The notes below the pieces were generated by a model. It was given only the letters and a program-made list of their open reading frames with translations. It searched no databases and was not told the origin of the DNA. The translations under genes and the position numbers were made by a program. Below, piece after piece: positions 22,301-36,400 of a stretch of DNA of 64,000 nt. Each line of letters begins with the position of its first letter. The first letter of the stretch is position 1. The stretch comes from Atrina japonica (lineage: Eukaryota > Mollusca > Bivalvia > Pterioida > Pinnidae). Location: assembly GCA_030159075.1 (NCBI GenBank), contig BROG01000239.1, positions 647,001-711,000 of the forward strand. Direction: 5' to 3'.

Positions 22301-25300
22301 ACTTTTGCAATGTATGTAAAGTAAATAGAAATAGTTTTAGTTCTTAGTGCATTAAATTTATTTTGTACAAAGAAACCCATTTGGCTCTTAAAACATACCA
22401 CAGTGGGTTATTTAGTTGAACGTGAAATTACTGAAAGTATCAGACAGAGAATTCAAGCAAAATTTAACGGACCAAGAATCGAACCCAGGACCTTTTGAAA
22501 ACTTGTAGGGCACTTTAACCAACTGTGCCATGGTGGCTATCTATATATATGAATGAAACATAAATAACATTGAGGAACATTTTTCTAGAATCACGCAACT
22601 GGTGATAATAAAAGCAGGATTATAACAGTAGTCTGGGATAACTTGGAAGTTCCCTATTGGCTGCATAATCAAAGGGCAGGTAACTCATGTAGCCCATATC
22701 TCTGATAAATGTCTGGCACGTGATAATTATTTTTATGCAGCATTTAAAGTCAAGTGCCACTTTAACCCTTTCAAAACTGCAACATCACAACTGCATAGTG
22801 ACGTTATAAACTGTAGCAGTTTACATTTTCTGCAGTCTGCTGTACAGTCTGCCTTTAATTTATGGGTGTGGAAAGAATAAATTTGTGAAGAATATGATCT
22901 TATTTATATAATGTACAAATAGAATTTTTGAATGAAAAACTTGAATAAATCAATACATTCTAAATACATGTATAGATTTTATTGTATACACAATTTTCCT
23001 TTGCATTTCATATAAAAAATTGCATGTATGCTCATCATGAAAAAGGAGATTAAAATATGCTAACTCACTTGTGATTTGATAAAATATCCAAACTATAAGT
23101 TGTACCAACATTTTCAACTGTAAACGTATTTAACGCTTTGATTTAAATTGTTTGTCAACACATGTTCCGCGAAGGAAGTTTCTGCATTGAAATTGTCTGT
23201 AAAATCATCATCACTACCAACATCTTATTTGGAATCGATATCTACTCGGATTCTGTTTCCGTAGAAATAGGGTTCATGTGCAGAATCATCATTCAAATCA
23301 GATACTAAAAAGTCATTTTTAGAGTCGGAATCAATATTTAGATTTGAAAATATCTAAAACATCTTGGGGGAAATATCTGATGCATAAGCGGCAGACATTT
23401 TTCAATGACTTTACGCACTGATCTCAAAATAATAGCATTTTTATATTCATCATAACTAGCTTATTTTCGCTGGCATCCATTACATGTACATGTGATAATA
23501 CAGACTAAAGTCTCATCTAACTCATTTAGTGAGCTTTATAGGACACTATCATATTGAAAGTGTTAAAAGAAATGAGAAAAATGAATGAATGTAAAAGTGA
23601 TGGGTGACTACAAGTATATTGTACCTGAATTTTACAAATTTTCATATGTTTTAAAAGTGACTTTTTATTCAATTCATATAATGTACAAATGCATATAAAT
23701 ATGATAAGCTGAAAATATTGTTCTCAGTTTTTACATAAAGTTCAGATTTTCTAAATAGAACTAAGGTATACTTATATTTTAATCTACATTTTATTTCATT
23801 AGGATCTACATAGATTGTCTACTACAAAGACATAGCTGATTAGTAATTGAGACAGAAAAACTTAAGATTCATTTATTTACAAATTCTTAAGGAATTTTAT
23901 TCATTTACATGTCTGTAGACATAATAGGAGTCTCAGGTTTTGTTTGTTTACACAAGAAACAATGTGAACACCTGTATGGATATTGATGGCTTACTTTTAC
24001 TTTAGGTAATTAAAGTGATAACTTTCCAAGACTTTTTTTTAAGAATTCAAGAATCATTTTATTCTCTAGGTCCATTTTGGTACAGAGAAAACATATGTAC
24101 AATATAAACGATAGATTTATATATGGTGATTGTTCATACAAAATATATATATATATATATATATAGCCTATAAGCATAACTTAATACACAAATAGGTCAC
24201 AATACACATTGGGAAAAAAGCAATAAGAAGATTCTAATTATGGAGGGGGACAAGAAGCATTTGAAAGAATAACATGTATGAATTTGCAAAGTTTCTTTAG
24301 TACGGTTAAAGGGTTACTGTTCATAAGATCCTTAAATTTCACTGCACTTGTATATCTATGATATCTATGATACTTATTTTCTAAATATAATTGCCTTTCT
24401 TCATTGAAAAATTGGCATTCTAGTAAGTAATGGTATTCATCCCCTATTAAACCATGATTACATAAACTACACACTCTATCTTCTTTACTGACACCACAGC
24501 ATCTAATATCAGAATTTTTGAAATTCACCGGCCTTACCAGAAAAACCAGTAAATTTTACAGAAGTCCAGTGAAATCTATCTGATAACTGGTCCAAATGAC
24601 CAGTAATTTTCCATTTCATTTCAATTGTGTACATATGTACAGACCAGTAAAAAATTTTCTTTGACCAGTGAAATTCTTTTATTCACTGTCCGGTTGACCA
24701 GTAATTTTTGTTTTATTTCAAAATGTCTGCAATATATTTCCACCGCACTCCACCTGTTTTTATTTATTTATTAAAGATTTTAAAATTTATTTTTAATATC
24801 TGTATCTTATACAGCAATCTTGTTGTATGTGCAGACTAGTAACACAGACATGAAAAGCTACACAAATTGATGAGGTCGAAAGACAGGTCTGTATTAAGTG
24901 ACTCCCTGTTTTATGTGACCATCATTGATCAGTCCCACAGAAAGTCGCATAGGACAGTCTTGACTGTACCTCCAGTTTTATGTTATAATGAAAGAAAGAT
25001 AGTTTATCATTAATTAAATTATGAACACTCACCAATTTTTTGGCAAATTTCAGAATAACATATTGATGTTAAATTATTTTCTTTTGTTGGACCTTTTTTC
25101 CCCCTCAATTTTCACTGCTGTTCACATTATCCAAAGTTTATTACTTTTACGGCTATCAATTTTGACTACCCCAAAACCAATCCTCCTTTCAGTTATATAT
25201 CTGCACACAAAACAGTACCATCATATTCAATAAGTAAGGCCAATGATTTTCCGTTTCAGATTTGCTTCAATTCTGTTTTCAGTTTTGGGGAATTCCGGTT

Positions 25301-28300
25301 TTTTTGTTTTCATAGGAAAAAGAACTAAAAGTATACTTTTGATGAAAAATATTTAACAATACAGACTACTTATCATACTTTCAATAGTCCGCCAGACAAA
25401 TTTAAGATAATTGTTTATTAGAAGAACTTGGGTTTAATACGAATTCTGGAAATCCTACATACACAAGTACATGTAGCTCACTTTCAAAGGACAAGATCCT
25501 TCAAAATCATGTGTCCGTATTACGCTCATTTGATATACCTACAACGGATACCGAATTTGAACTACCACATTTATATTGGATACCTAAACTTCATAAAACC
25601 CCATATAAGCAAAGATACATAGCAGGATCCAGCAAATGTTCTACCAAACCTTTATCTTTACTCCTTACCAAGATATTGACAGCCGTTAAGGAGAAACTTC
25701 AACAATACTGTACCGTTGCTTATTCCAGAAGCGGTGTAAATCAGATGTGAATACTTAAAAATTCTAAACAGCTTTTAGAACATTTGAAGGCACACAATTT
25801 TTCTCGAATTCACAATATCAAAACTTATGACTTCTCTACTCTTTACACAACTATTCCACATAAAAAATTAAAAGAAAGACTTTTCAGCATCATAGACAAC
25901 TGTTTTTTCACTAAAGGTGGTACCCGAAAATTTAAACATCTAGTGATTGGCTATCAGAATACTTATTTCATCAAACACCACTCTGATTCTACACATTAAT
26001 ACACTGAAGTTGATATAAAAAACATGCTGGAATTTCTTATAGACAATATATTTGTAATGTTCGGACACGTGGTCTTTCAACAAACTGTCGACATTCCTAT
26101 GTGAACCAATTGTGCTCCTTTATTGGCCGACCTGTTCCTTTACTCATACGAAGCAGACTTCATTCAGAAGCTGCTGAATCAAAAGAAGAAAAAGTTAGCG
26201 GTGTCCTTTAATTTGACATTTAGATATATTGACGACGTTTTGTCAATTAATAATGACAATTTTCATACATATGTCAATGCGATATATCCCAGCGAACTAG
26301 AAATTAAAGATACAACAGAATCAAGCACACACGCTTCATACTTAGACATTTTACTTAATATAAACAAAGACGGGAAATTAGCAACTAAGCTATACGACAA
26401 ACGCGTCGATTTCGGCTTTCCCATCGTAAATTTTCCATATTAAAGTTGTAATATCCCTCACTCATCCGCCTATGGAGTTTATATTTCACAAATGATCCAA
26501 TATGCCAGGGCGTGTACAACATATGAAGATTTCATATACAGAGGTAAACTACTCACTGACAATTTATTGACACAGGGATATCGAAAACCACATTTAATGT
26601 CAACATTTCGCAAATTTTACGGTCAGTATAATAGGCTTGTTTGCAACTACTCTGTTTCACTAAGTGAAATGTTGAGTTGCCTTTCGTTGGCAGTTGTTGA
26701 GATGTCTGTACCTATTGTGACGAGGATACAATCCTCACGTGTTTCATTGGACTTGACTGTGGACTCACGGCGGGTGTGACCGGTCAACAGGGGATGCTTA
26801 CTCCTCCATGGCACCTGATCCCACCTCTTGGTTTCCAGAGGTCCATGTTTGTCCATTTTTACCGGATTTATATCTATGTCCTGGACATTCTATTGATTTA
26901 TACTTTGGTATCTGAAATTTTTTACATTTAAATAAGGAGGTAAATAAAACATATGCATGTATATGCAACACTGTATGTTTTTATAATTTTAAATCATTTG
27001 ATAAGGAACTTGAAAGTACCATAGACCTACACTCATATACATGTAGGTAACAAGTTTTTGTTGCAAATTGAAATTTCTTATTACTAATTTTTGCTTAAAT
27101 TTATCACCTGACTTAGAACAAGTCTATGTTCTGTTTGTTGTTTTTACTTTAAATAAACTTTTAAAGTAGATCTACAATCAATTATCATACATGTACATGT
27201 ATTTTATTTTTATAGTCTTTTAATTTATTGTATCAACACTAGCATAATCTATACTATGCCGACAGAATTTGCAAAATTAATTGCTGCCATAAAAATCCCA
27301 TGGAAACTTATCAACCCCGTGCTGATGCATTCATTTTTTAAATGGGAGAGCAAGTTTCCTCTTTTTAAATACCTGTGTCGCTAGCCATCAAAGCTCCCTG
27401 TCAAAAATGTCAAAGAGTGAATACGTGTTTGTGTTGGTAACAAAAACCTGCTGTCAATTGAGCAATATGTCGTAAAAAGTTATGATGGATTATTATCTTT
27501 CTATGTAAATGTCAGATTACAGTGTATCTGGCCAATAGATGTATGGGATAAAACAGTAATAGATGTAAAATTATGTGATGAAATATTGTAAATAAACAAA
27601 GTAAATGAAGTTTATAACAAACAGAAAAAGCACACTAGATCACAATTTCATAAATTCTACCTCATGTTGGAATTTTTAAAGAGTTTTCAAAAATGCAAAT
27701 TCCGTTTCAGATTGCCGATTCCACGTTTCTGTCCGTGATTCCGCAATCGCAGAAAATCACTGGCCCTAAATAAGCCTTCATAGTTTTTCCTGAGGGTTTT
27801 CTATAATTTTGTATATATGCTGATGTACTTATTTTATTATCAAAGAAGAAAAAATGATAACAGAAGGCAATATATGATACTTCTGTAATACCACTCATAC
27901 ATTTGTTTATATAAACAACTTAATTCATACATCCCAGAAGTTAAGAGGTACGTTCTCCACCAACAGAAGAGCTCTCAGGTTAAGGGCAGATAACAACACT
28001 TTTTGGAAAGGCCTACATTGACCAAAATTAGTCAAAATATCGTATGACACGGTTGAAAAATTGGAAAGTATTTACCTTTTATTTTTGTGAGCAAATAATC
28101 TATCAACAATTGAGAAAAAACATTAAATATTATATGTCATTGTGCATATTTCATTGAGTCCCTATATGCATGATGCCCTGAAATTGTACAAGAATACTTG
28201 AACTATCGTGAAATGTAAATCAGCCACCATTACCTGGTCCTGTGTGCCTCAACTGGAAATTTTCATCTTGAAACTTATTTCCATAGATGCTTTTTCCACC

Positions 28301-31300
28301 AGTGCCATTTTGATTAGTGAAGTCTCCACCTTGACACATAAATTCTTTAATAACTCGGTGAAAGATGCTACCCTTGTATCCAAAACCTTTTTCACCTGTA
28401 AAAATTAATAAAATCCTTGAGTTTTGTATAATTAGTTACCATGTCAAAAGAAGAAAGTGTGTGACAGCCATGTCGAGTCATGTGATACAATTAACCATTA
28501 GTCTTTTCTACTTCTTGATTCAATTCATTTCTTCTCACATTGTACCAACACACAAATCACAATCATTACAATGAATATTTAGCACAACAAGGATACCATA
28601 AAGGCTGTATACAAAGTACGCCCATCATGGGTTGATGAACAGTTTATTACTCCATATATAACGGACGTCATATGATGAAATATTTTGGTTTTCAAACTTA
28701 GCCAAGCTTATATGGCAATAAACCTTCTCATAAATTTTCAAATTAATACATTGAAAATTACTCAAGTTATTAAGTGGAATCTGTTTCTGCAAATTTACAA
28801 GGGGCCATAACTCCATATATAACTGGCCAAAAATTTTGATTATAGAACTTGTCTGAGCTTTTGTGGCAATAAACCTTCTCATAAAGTTTCAAATTAATCC
28901 ATTGAATTTACTTGAGTTATTGAGTGGGAACTGTTTCCGCAAATCTTCAAGGGGCCATAACTTTGTAAATATCAGTACAGCCAGCGTGAAATTTAATTCA
29001 CTTCCCATACATGGACAGCCCACGCATGCCGCCAGTGGGCATCCGAGTGGGCATTTGCACTGCTCAGACTAAAGTTTAACATGCCCAAGCGTCTTGCGAA
29101 GGCAAATATGCCTTACCAAATAACCAGCAACGTATATACACAAACAATGACCACGCAGTTGCCTTTGGGAAGGGAGGGCAGTGAAGAATAAAGATTCTTT
29201 GACTGAATACCATTTGTAAATTGAATTTAAAATTAGGCTTACGTAAAATGTAGAAATTATTTTCTTAAAAATGAGTGTTACCATTTACTTATCCATTGAA
29301 CGTAATGCATCAAAATGTCAAATGATCAACCATTTATTCATACTACACGATGTGTTGAAGATACCAGCAATTATAAAGTGAACCATTTAATTCCCAGGGC
29401 TCAGGAAAAACTTTTGAAACCACTCGTCCGGCGGGCAAGTGCTTAATAGAAAGTACTCGTCCAAATAAAATTTCCACTCGTCCAAATTATAATGATATAA
29501 AAAAGGAAAAATTAATTTTGAAAACAAGAACTTTATTTCAAATAAAGATTTTTTCATGGCATTATAGGTGTGCAAAAATACAAATATTTATTAGTCAAGT
29601 TTAGTTTTATAATATGAAATACATGTATGTGAAATATCTAGTCAGAAAATAAGAAAAGTCTTTGAGCCTAAGTTATGAATATCTAACACCAAAGACTACA
29701 TTAATGTAAATGGTGTGTCATATTGCAAAATAATAATAATAACATCAAACTGTTCTCAATACTGAAATTGTTATTCACATCAAACAATGCTTGTTTCAGC
29801 AGTTCTATCATATTTACTCTGAAAATGAGCTAATCAATGGCATGGCCAAAGCTTTCAGTTTTATAAGAAAAAATCATACACAAAATTTATTAAAACAAAA
29901 CAGTTTCTATCATGTGTTTATAAAATAAAATTATTCAAGTATTCAACTATTACAAGCAGTCCCTCCTTAGTAAATAAATCTGCTTTGAAAAATATGCGGC
30001 TTGTTTTGAGTATTTTTCATATCAGCAAAAAATGTTTGTCCAGAAAAACACCATAAGTTTACAAAGACCCAAAAAGGCATAGAGTTCCTGTGAGTAACTC
30101 AATGATATTAGTACTCACACACAAGTCTAGACGTACTCAGAGGCTGCTATACTAGTAGCTGTTGTGAGATGCCTAGAAGAGAGTGTAGCCAATGAGAAAT
30201 TGCATCAGTACAGTCAAAATCTTTGACTTTTGATTCTAAGCTGTCAACTTGAAGAAGATCTTTCAATGAGTCTTGACCAAGATTGCTTCGAAATGTTGAT
30301 TTTATACGCTTCATTGTGGAAAAGCTCCTTTCACACTTAGCTGTACTTGGGGAAAGTGTTAGCATAATTACTACCAGAAGAAGAATATTTTCCAAGCCAG
30401 CATGTTTTGACTGTAACAGTGAACCTAATACTTCTAATGGATGGACAGACCTTTGCTTACTTAATCTTAATTTTAGCTCTAACCATTCTTCCTTGGCAGC
30501 ATAATTTCAGACTCAGACAGCAATTGACTGAAGAAATTACACAATGCCATAACTGGTCAAATCTACTCTGTTTGAGGGCCATACTCTGTGGTCAAAGATG
30601 CCAATAGTCAATCATTGGAAACTCTTGGAGAGATTTGAATCTTGTACCACAATAACCAATGGCATTATCTAGAAATGAATTGAATTCGTTTTCAAAATTT
30701 CAAAACAGACTTTGAGATTTCGAATCGTTGAATCTCTACCACATACAAATTTTACATGTACCTGTATCACTTTCAACATGAACTGACTGCAGAAATGTAG
30801 TATAACAACCCTTTTGGTGCTTCAACTCTTCTAGTCTTGATAAACAAATCTCAAGTTTAGTACCTACATCATTTATGGTTAGTGTGTCTGACTGAAATTG
30901 CCTTACTTAGATCAGCAAGTATGGACATTACATCACATAGGAAATGAGCAAAAACGCAAAAAATTTCTCAGTGCAAATTTCCTTTAAATAACCCCTTCAC
31001 CTCAGCTTCCTCATTTGATCCAGTAGAGAGTTCTGAAATACTTGGTTGGTAAGGACTTCAAAAATAGCATCAATTGCCCTATGTCGAGATGCAACCCACC
31101 TTGTTTTTTGGAGACCTGTTTGCATTATTGGCAACTCATCAAGTATTGCAGCAATACTTTTCATTTCCCTCCTTCTCTTTGGAGAGTAGTGATAAAATTT
31201 AAAGATCTGTTGCACTATGTCTTGAAATTTTTTCAAGTCATCAATGCACCCCTAATTCAAGATTATGTGCTACACAATGTATCTTGACTAAGTCATGTTC

Positions 31301-33434
31301 AACTTTTTGTTGTAAGTTAACTGCAACACCACCAACTTTTCCCATCATAACTGATGCACTTTTAAATATTCTAGGTCAATACCAACTGTTTCCAAGGCTT
31401 TTAATATCCCTTGTAGAACCCCATCAGCATTAGCAGATTGCCAAGGGGACAATGTCAACAAAATCAGTACAGGGAACTCCTTTGATATTGACATACCTAA
31501 CAAAAAACAGTCTCCTGCTCAATTACTGCACAATCAGTCGACCCATCTGCCAACACTGTAACAAACTTAGCTTTTCAATGTTTTTCTTAATTCTATCATT
31601 TTCAACCTTAGCAATACAACTAATAAACTCTTTACATTTGTCTGCATTTTTTGTACATATCACCTAATTCAAGTCCATTTTTTCTCTTGCAACTCACAAA
31701 TGCTAGATTTTGTTTGGCAACAAAATATGCAGTATTAAACAAAATTCTCATTCTTTTTAATTTTGCTTCATTATGTTTTTCAGTCAGCTTTTTCACAGTT
31801 ATTTCCAAGGCAGCAGTACCTTTCTCTCACAAACTGTTTTTCCCACTCCCCTGCACACTTACAATGACATTTTTGATCTATCATTCTTCAAAGTTTCCTC
31901 TCGGAACGTATTAATCCCGTTAAATAAATTTGACTTTTGGTCAGCCCATTACGTTTTTTTTTCCTTATTGTGTTCAACCCATGGATATATTTTTCTCCAA
32001 CTCTCAAATTCTCTCACTCTTTTCATTTCGTATAACTTTCTCTTAGCACGCATTTCTTCCTTTTCGCCCTCTGTCGCTCTTTCTCTTTTTCTTCCCTCAC
32101 ATCTCCCGCCTCGTCATCTTCGCTCGCTTCTTCCATAGATCTACTACATATAGGCCTGTGTTCTTCAATTTTTTCGGTGTCCTCTTTACTTTTATTTTTT
32201 CTTTTAAGTAAATCTGACAAAGTCAGCTGTTTGCCAGCCATAATAAACGTCAGGTCGTAGCTTAACTACAAGTAGGCTACAGTAATTCCGCAAAAGTCCA
32301 GTCGTCCGCGATGAAAAATCGCGGTTATTTAACGCGGTCGCCGTCATCGCGGTAAACTCCTCGCAAATCGCGTGGGATGAATCAAATCATCGCAAATCGC
32401 GGCTGTTGAAAATCATCGCAAATCGCGGCTGTTGAAAACCATCGCAACAAATAGCGGCTGCTGAATACTACTGAATTGTCGAACGGAATTCTGTGCGAGG
32501 TCAATCTATTGATTAAATATAAAAAAAAAATCTTACTATTCGCTTAAATGCGACAATTATCTCCTATAGTACCCGAAATATGTACCTTCAAATTGATCCC
32601 AAACCAAACAAAAACCCCCCCGACTTTCACTTTGAGGCATCAAACTCCCAAAGTTCTTCTACGTCATGTAATGAAATTGATTACCCAAGCCGTCAAGTCA
32701 AAGTTATCCGTGCGTGAAGTGTAATCACATTTCTGCACAGAGTTGGACACGTTGGGACCTTTCTACCTTACAAGTACAAATGATATCGCTTTTCAACTAT
32801 CCGTAACCGTGATATTAGACATCGTATGTCAATTTACACAAATTTTTGTGACATCAATTAAAATATCGACAAAAAGAAATAACGGAACTTCGGAGTTTAT
32901 TTTTCTTTCGATCCTACTACTTCGTATTACGTTTAGTTATCTAATCTGGTTTAATAAAACAGATTTTCAAACAACAACTGTAAGCCAAATTTGCGGCCCT
33001 TAAAAATTCGAAGTTCTGAAATCTTGTATTTTTTCTCGGTCAAAAGATGGTATTTCTCCATTCCCAATATTTTAACGGTACTAACCAAGGTTCATCATGA
33101 CTTTAAAATCACAAAAAAGTTTACATCAATAGAATTTTTTTTTTTATATTTATTTTATTTTTGAAGATACTTGCAATACAAAGTGTACAAAAATATAAAA
33201 TGAAAATATATTTCTTTCTCATTCATAATATCAATAATACATCCACACACATATCTTTTACATACATACATGTGTATATTATATACTCTATAAAATTATA
33301 CATTATTTAGTAATAAGTTGGTTGGTACATGCGTTGATATAGTAATGCAACTATACGTATGTTTAAATATAGTTGTACATTTGTATTGTATATCTAAAAA
33401 AAAGAGAGAAAGGGGAAAAGAAAGATAGAAAAAG

Positions 33435-33496
<62 letters not shown>

Positions 33497-36400
33497 CAGA
33501 ACTTCGATTTTTTTTTACATCAATAGAATTATCATGTATGCGATACTAGTATAAAGGTATAGAATTTCCTGGTCTCCTGACCATTCCACTTAAACTACCG
33601 GACGTTTAATATACTAAAGCTAATGTAATTGAATTTGGGTTGCCGATACCTTTATCTACCCGATATGAACATCAGTTAAAGTATTGTGCAACTGTGTACA
33701 CGTGTTTCTGTACCCGATTTCGTTATACGAAACATACAATTTCATTCACGCGGGTAAAAACTATTTACAAAGTCTTTTTAAAAAGTTTTTACCATTCGAA
33801 TGCTTTATAAAAGTAAAATTCCCAGGTTTCAAAAACTTATTTTAACATCAACAAATGGGTTTGGAGGAATAGCAATCGTTGGGATGATCATATGTAAAAA
33901 AAAACTATTATGATATATCTTCAAAATGTACCCGGGAGAGACCACAGGCCTCCCGCAAGTAAACCCCTTCGTTTGAAAATCGATTTCAACATCGATCAAA
34001 CATGTACAACAAGCTATAGATCAAAATTGAACAAGTCGTGTCAATTTTTCATATGCAAATTAATCTGGAATTATGATTCTGGTCATCGTCAACTACCGCA
34101 CAGGGGTATAAAATATATACAACACGATTTAAACTTGTATATTACAATAATAAAAATCAGATTGACATTAATTAAATGTATTACAGTCCACAGACTGCTC
34201 AACCCCTCTTTGAGCAAGTGAGTCATGATTGCTGCAAATCAATACATACATATTCAAGATCAAAACTGATAATTCCGTCAATCAATATCAGGTGACACGA
34301 AATATGCAATGACAGCACAATACTGTCTGCATAATCAAATGATTGGATGGAAGATGGCTTGACAACGTCCCATAAGAAAGGACACAGAAATGATACATGC
34401 ATTTTAACGGACTTTCTATTTACCAATTTTGCGTGTTTCCTTTCAGTATATCTATCTAGAATCAATTACGGGACTGGAAGAAACCGTCCGACTAAGTAAC
34501 CGTTCCGCTAAAGTACTAAATGGATATATATATTATATATAATAAATATATATGGCTAATTGGATATATTGAATCTGTGCAAACATATTATCATTCATTA
34601 ATTATTTTTAATTGTACTAAATTGACGTTTTATGTCCCTTGTTTTTGTGACTAAGTTAAATGTCGGGGCGTCTAATAATCTTTAATAATTGATTTCGAAT
34701 CTGAAAATAAACCATTTGAAATTAATGCAAGCTATATTTTAACAGTTTTTAGAATGAAATTTTGTTCCATAATCTGTGCTATATTACATCCATCCTAACT
34801 CAGAGCGCATTCTTCCCAGAACGACAACTATTAAATGTATTTTGTCATAAAATTGGTTAAAATATATATGTAGCATTAATATCCCCGATGTTTTAATAAT
34901 AGATTCGATATCAATTTTTTTATTTAGCCGTATATATAACCACCATTGAACTAGATACAGTTCATGACTTGCGCGTATATCTGTGTACATAAGAAGCTGA
35001 GTTTTATCTCTTGAATCCCCATTCACGACCCAGACTTGATGTTTTTGTCCCTGTTATGTAACTGCTTCGATCTGTGGTCTTCAACGAGGAGCCATTATAG
35101 TAAGTTGTTCAAATAATGTGGACTCTGATTAAAGAAGATGGATCTTCGGGGGGGGTTAGATTTTTTTTTTACAAACACACCAGATTTGGATCAGCCGTAC
35201 TTTAAGATTTAGTCTTAATATTGGGAAAATATAGGGGGCATCTAGCGTGAAATATTTCGAATATAAAATTTGTGAATACTGAGTTGCCTTTATTGTTGAC
35301 CTACATGATCATATCATATCATGGCAAAGACCGTTGTTCATTTCCTAATAAAGATGATTCTGATAGATAAAATAAAAAAATACCCACTTGATATTTTTAA
35401 TATTCAACATACTATGTATCTACGTCTGTTCGCACATAGTTGCTAAAATAAACTCTCGACTAAAATAACCTACCGACTTTATGAAAAGGAAAAGTCTATC
35501 AGCGATATTTACAGTCTAACAGGCATTTTTTTTTTTTTGGGGGGGGGGGGGTGACTATTTCTTACCGGTATTGAGATGACATAAACATGATAATCCAAAC
35601 TTACAAGGGAGTCCATGATTGTTGCAAATCACGCAATACATACATATTTAAGATCATATCAGGTGACACGAATTATGAATGACAGCATACGTATATATAT
35701 ATCACTGACGTCGGAAGCAAAATGAATGTGGAGTGGTTTTAAACTATACCCCAAATTTTCAACACCTATGTCTTCTTTGCAAAAAAAAAAAGGGGGGGGG
35801 GCTAAGCCCCCTATATGTATATGGCCAAATAACTTAAATATATTTTACGCTCTTTAAAATAATTTAAAATCGTAAATGACGTTTAATGACCAAAAGATAA
35901 ATAGAAACAATTACAAATCCACAGTTTCCCTTGATTGTGACCGAGTTCAATGTCGGCGCGTCTAATGATAAAATTTAACAATTGATTTCGAATCTGAAAA
36001 TAAAACGCATAGGCGTCGCAAGCAAATTGAAAGTGGGGGGGGGGTGGGGCTAACCAAATTAAAACACACACGCGAGAAAAGTTTTTTGTCACCTATGCCG
36101 ATCTTTGCCAAAAAAAGTGGGGGGGGGGGGGGCTTAGCGCCCCTTTATGTAATGCATATATATTTAACAGTTCAAAATAAAATTTTGTTCGATAATCTGT
36201 GTATATCTACAAAAACTCAGTAGCGCATTTCTCCAAACGACAACTGTATACATGTTTTTTTGTTATAAAATTGGTAAAATATACACATTGATATTATTTT
36301 TTTAATAGATTCCATATTAATTTTTTAATTAGCAATAATATATAACTAGATACAGTTCTTGACTTACGCGTATATCTGTGTACATAGGAATGTGAGTTTT

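Larger units (their letters stand above)
20294..23436. mobile_element. 3.1-kb element with ~590-bp inverted arms
   Basis: The left arm 20294..20884 and right arm 22852..23436 are inverted copies, similar along their length by eye. Outer ends are GCTATTATTTTGA in both. ATTTT flanks the element on each side (20289..20293, 23437..23441), a possible 5-bp target duplication. Each arm encodes the same N-terminal piece of a protein, starting M(A/S)AAYASDIS followed by an acidic Asp/Ser/Glu-rich stretch. The left arm goes on to [20 protein letters not shown]. That suggests a DDE-type transposase N-terminus (piggyBac-like is possible). Both copies are broken by stops. The loop contains a SINE and a tRNA-like relic. 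Confidence 0.7.

Noticed and set aside
22469..22537. Possible tRNA gene on the minus strand.
   Set aside because: A and B boxes are present but the acceptor ends do not pair. It is a SINE head or relic.
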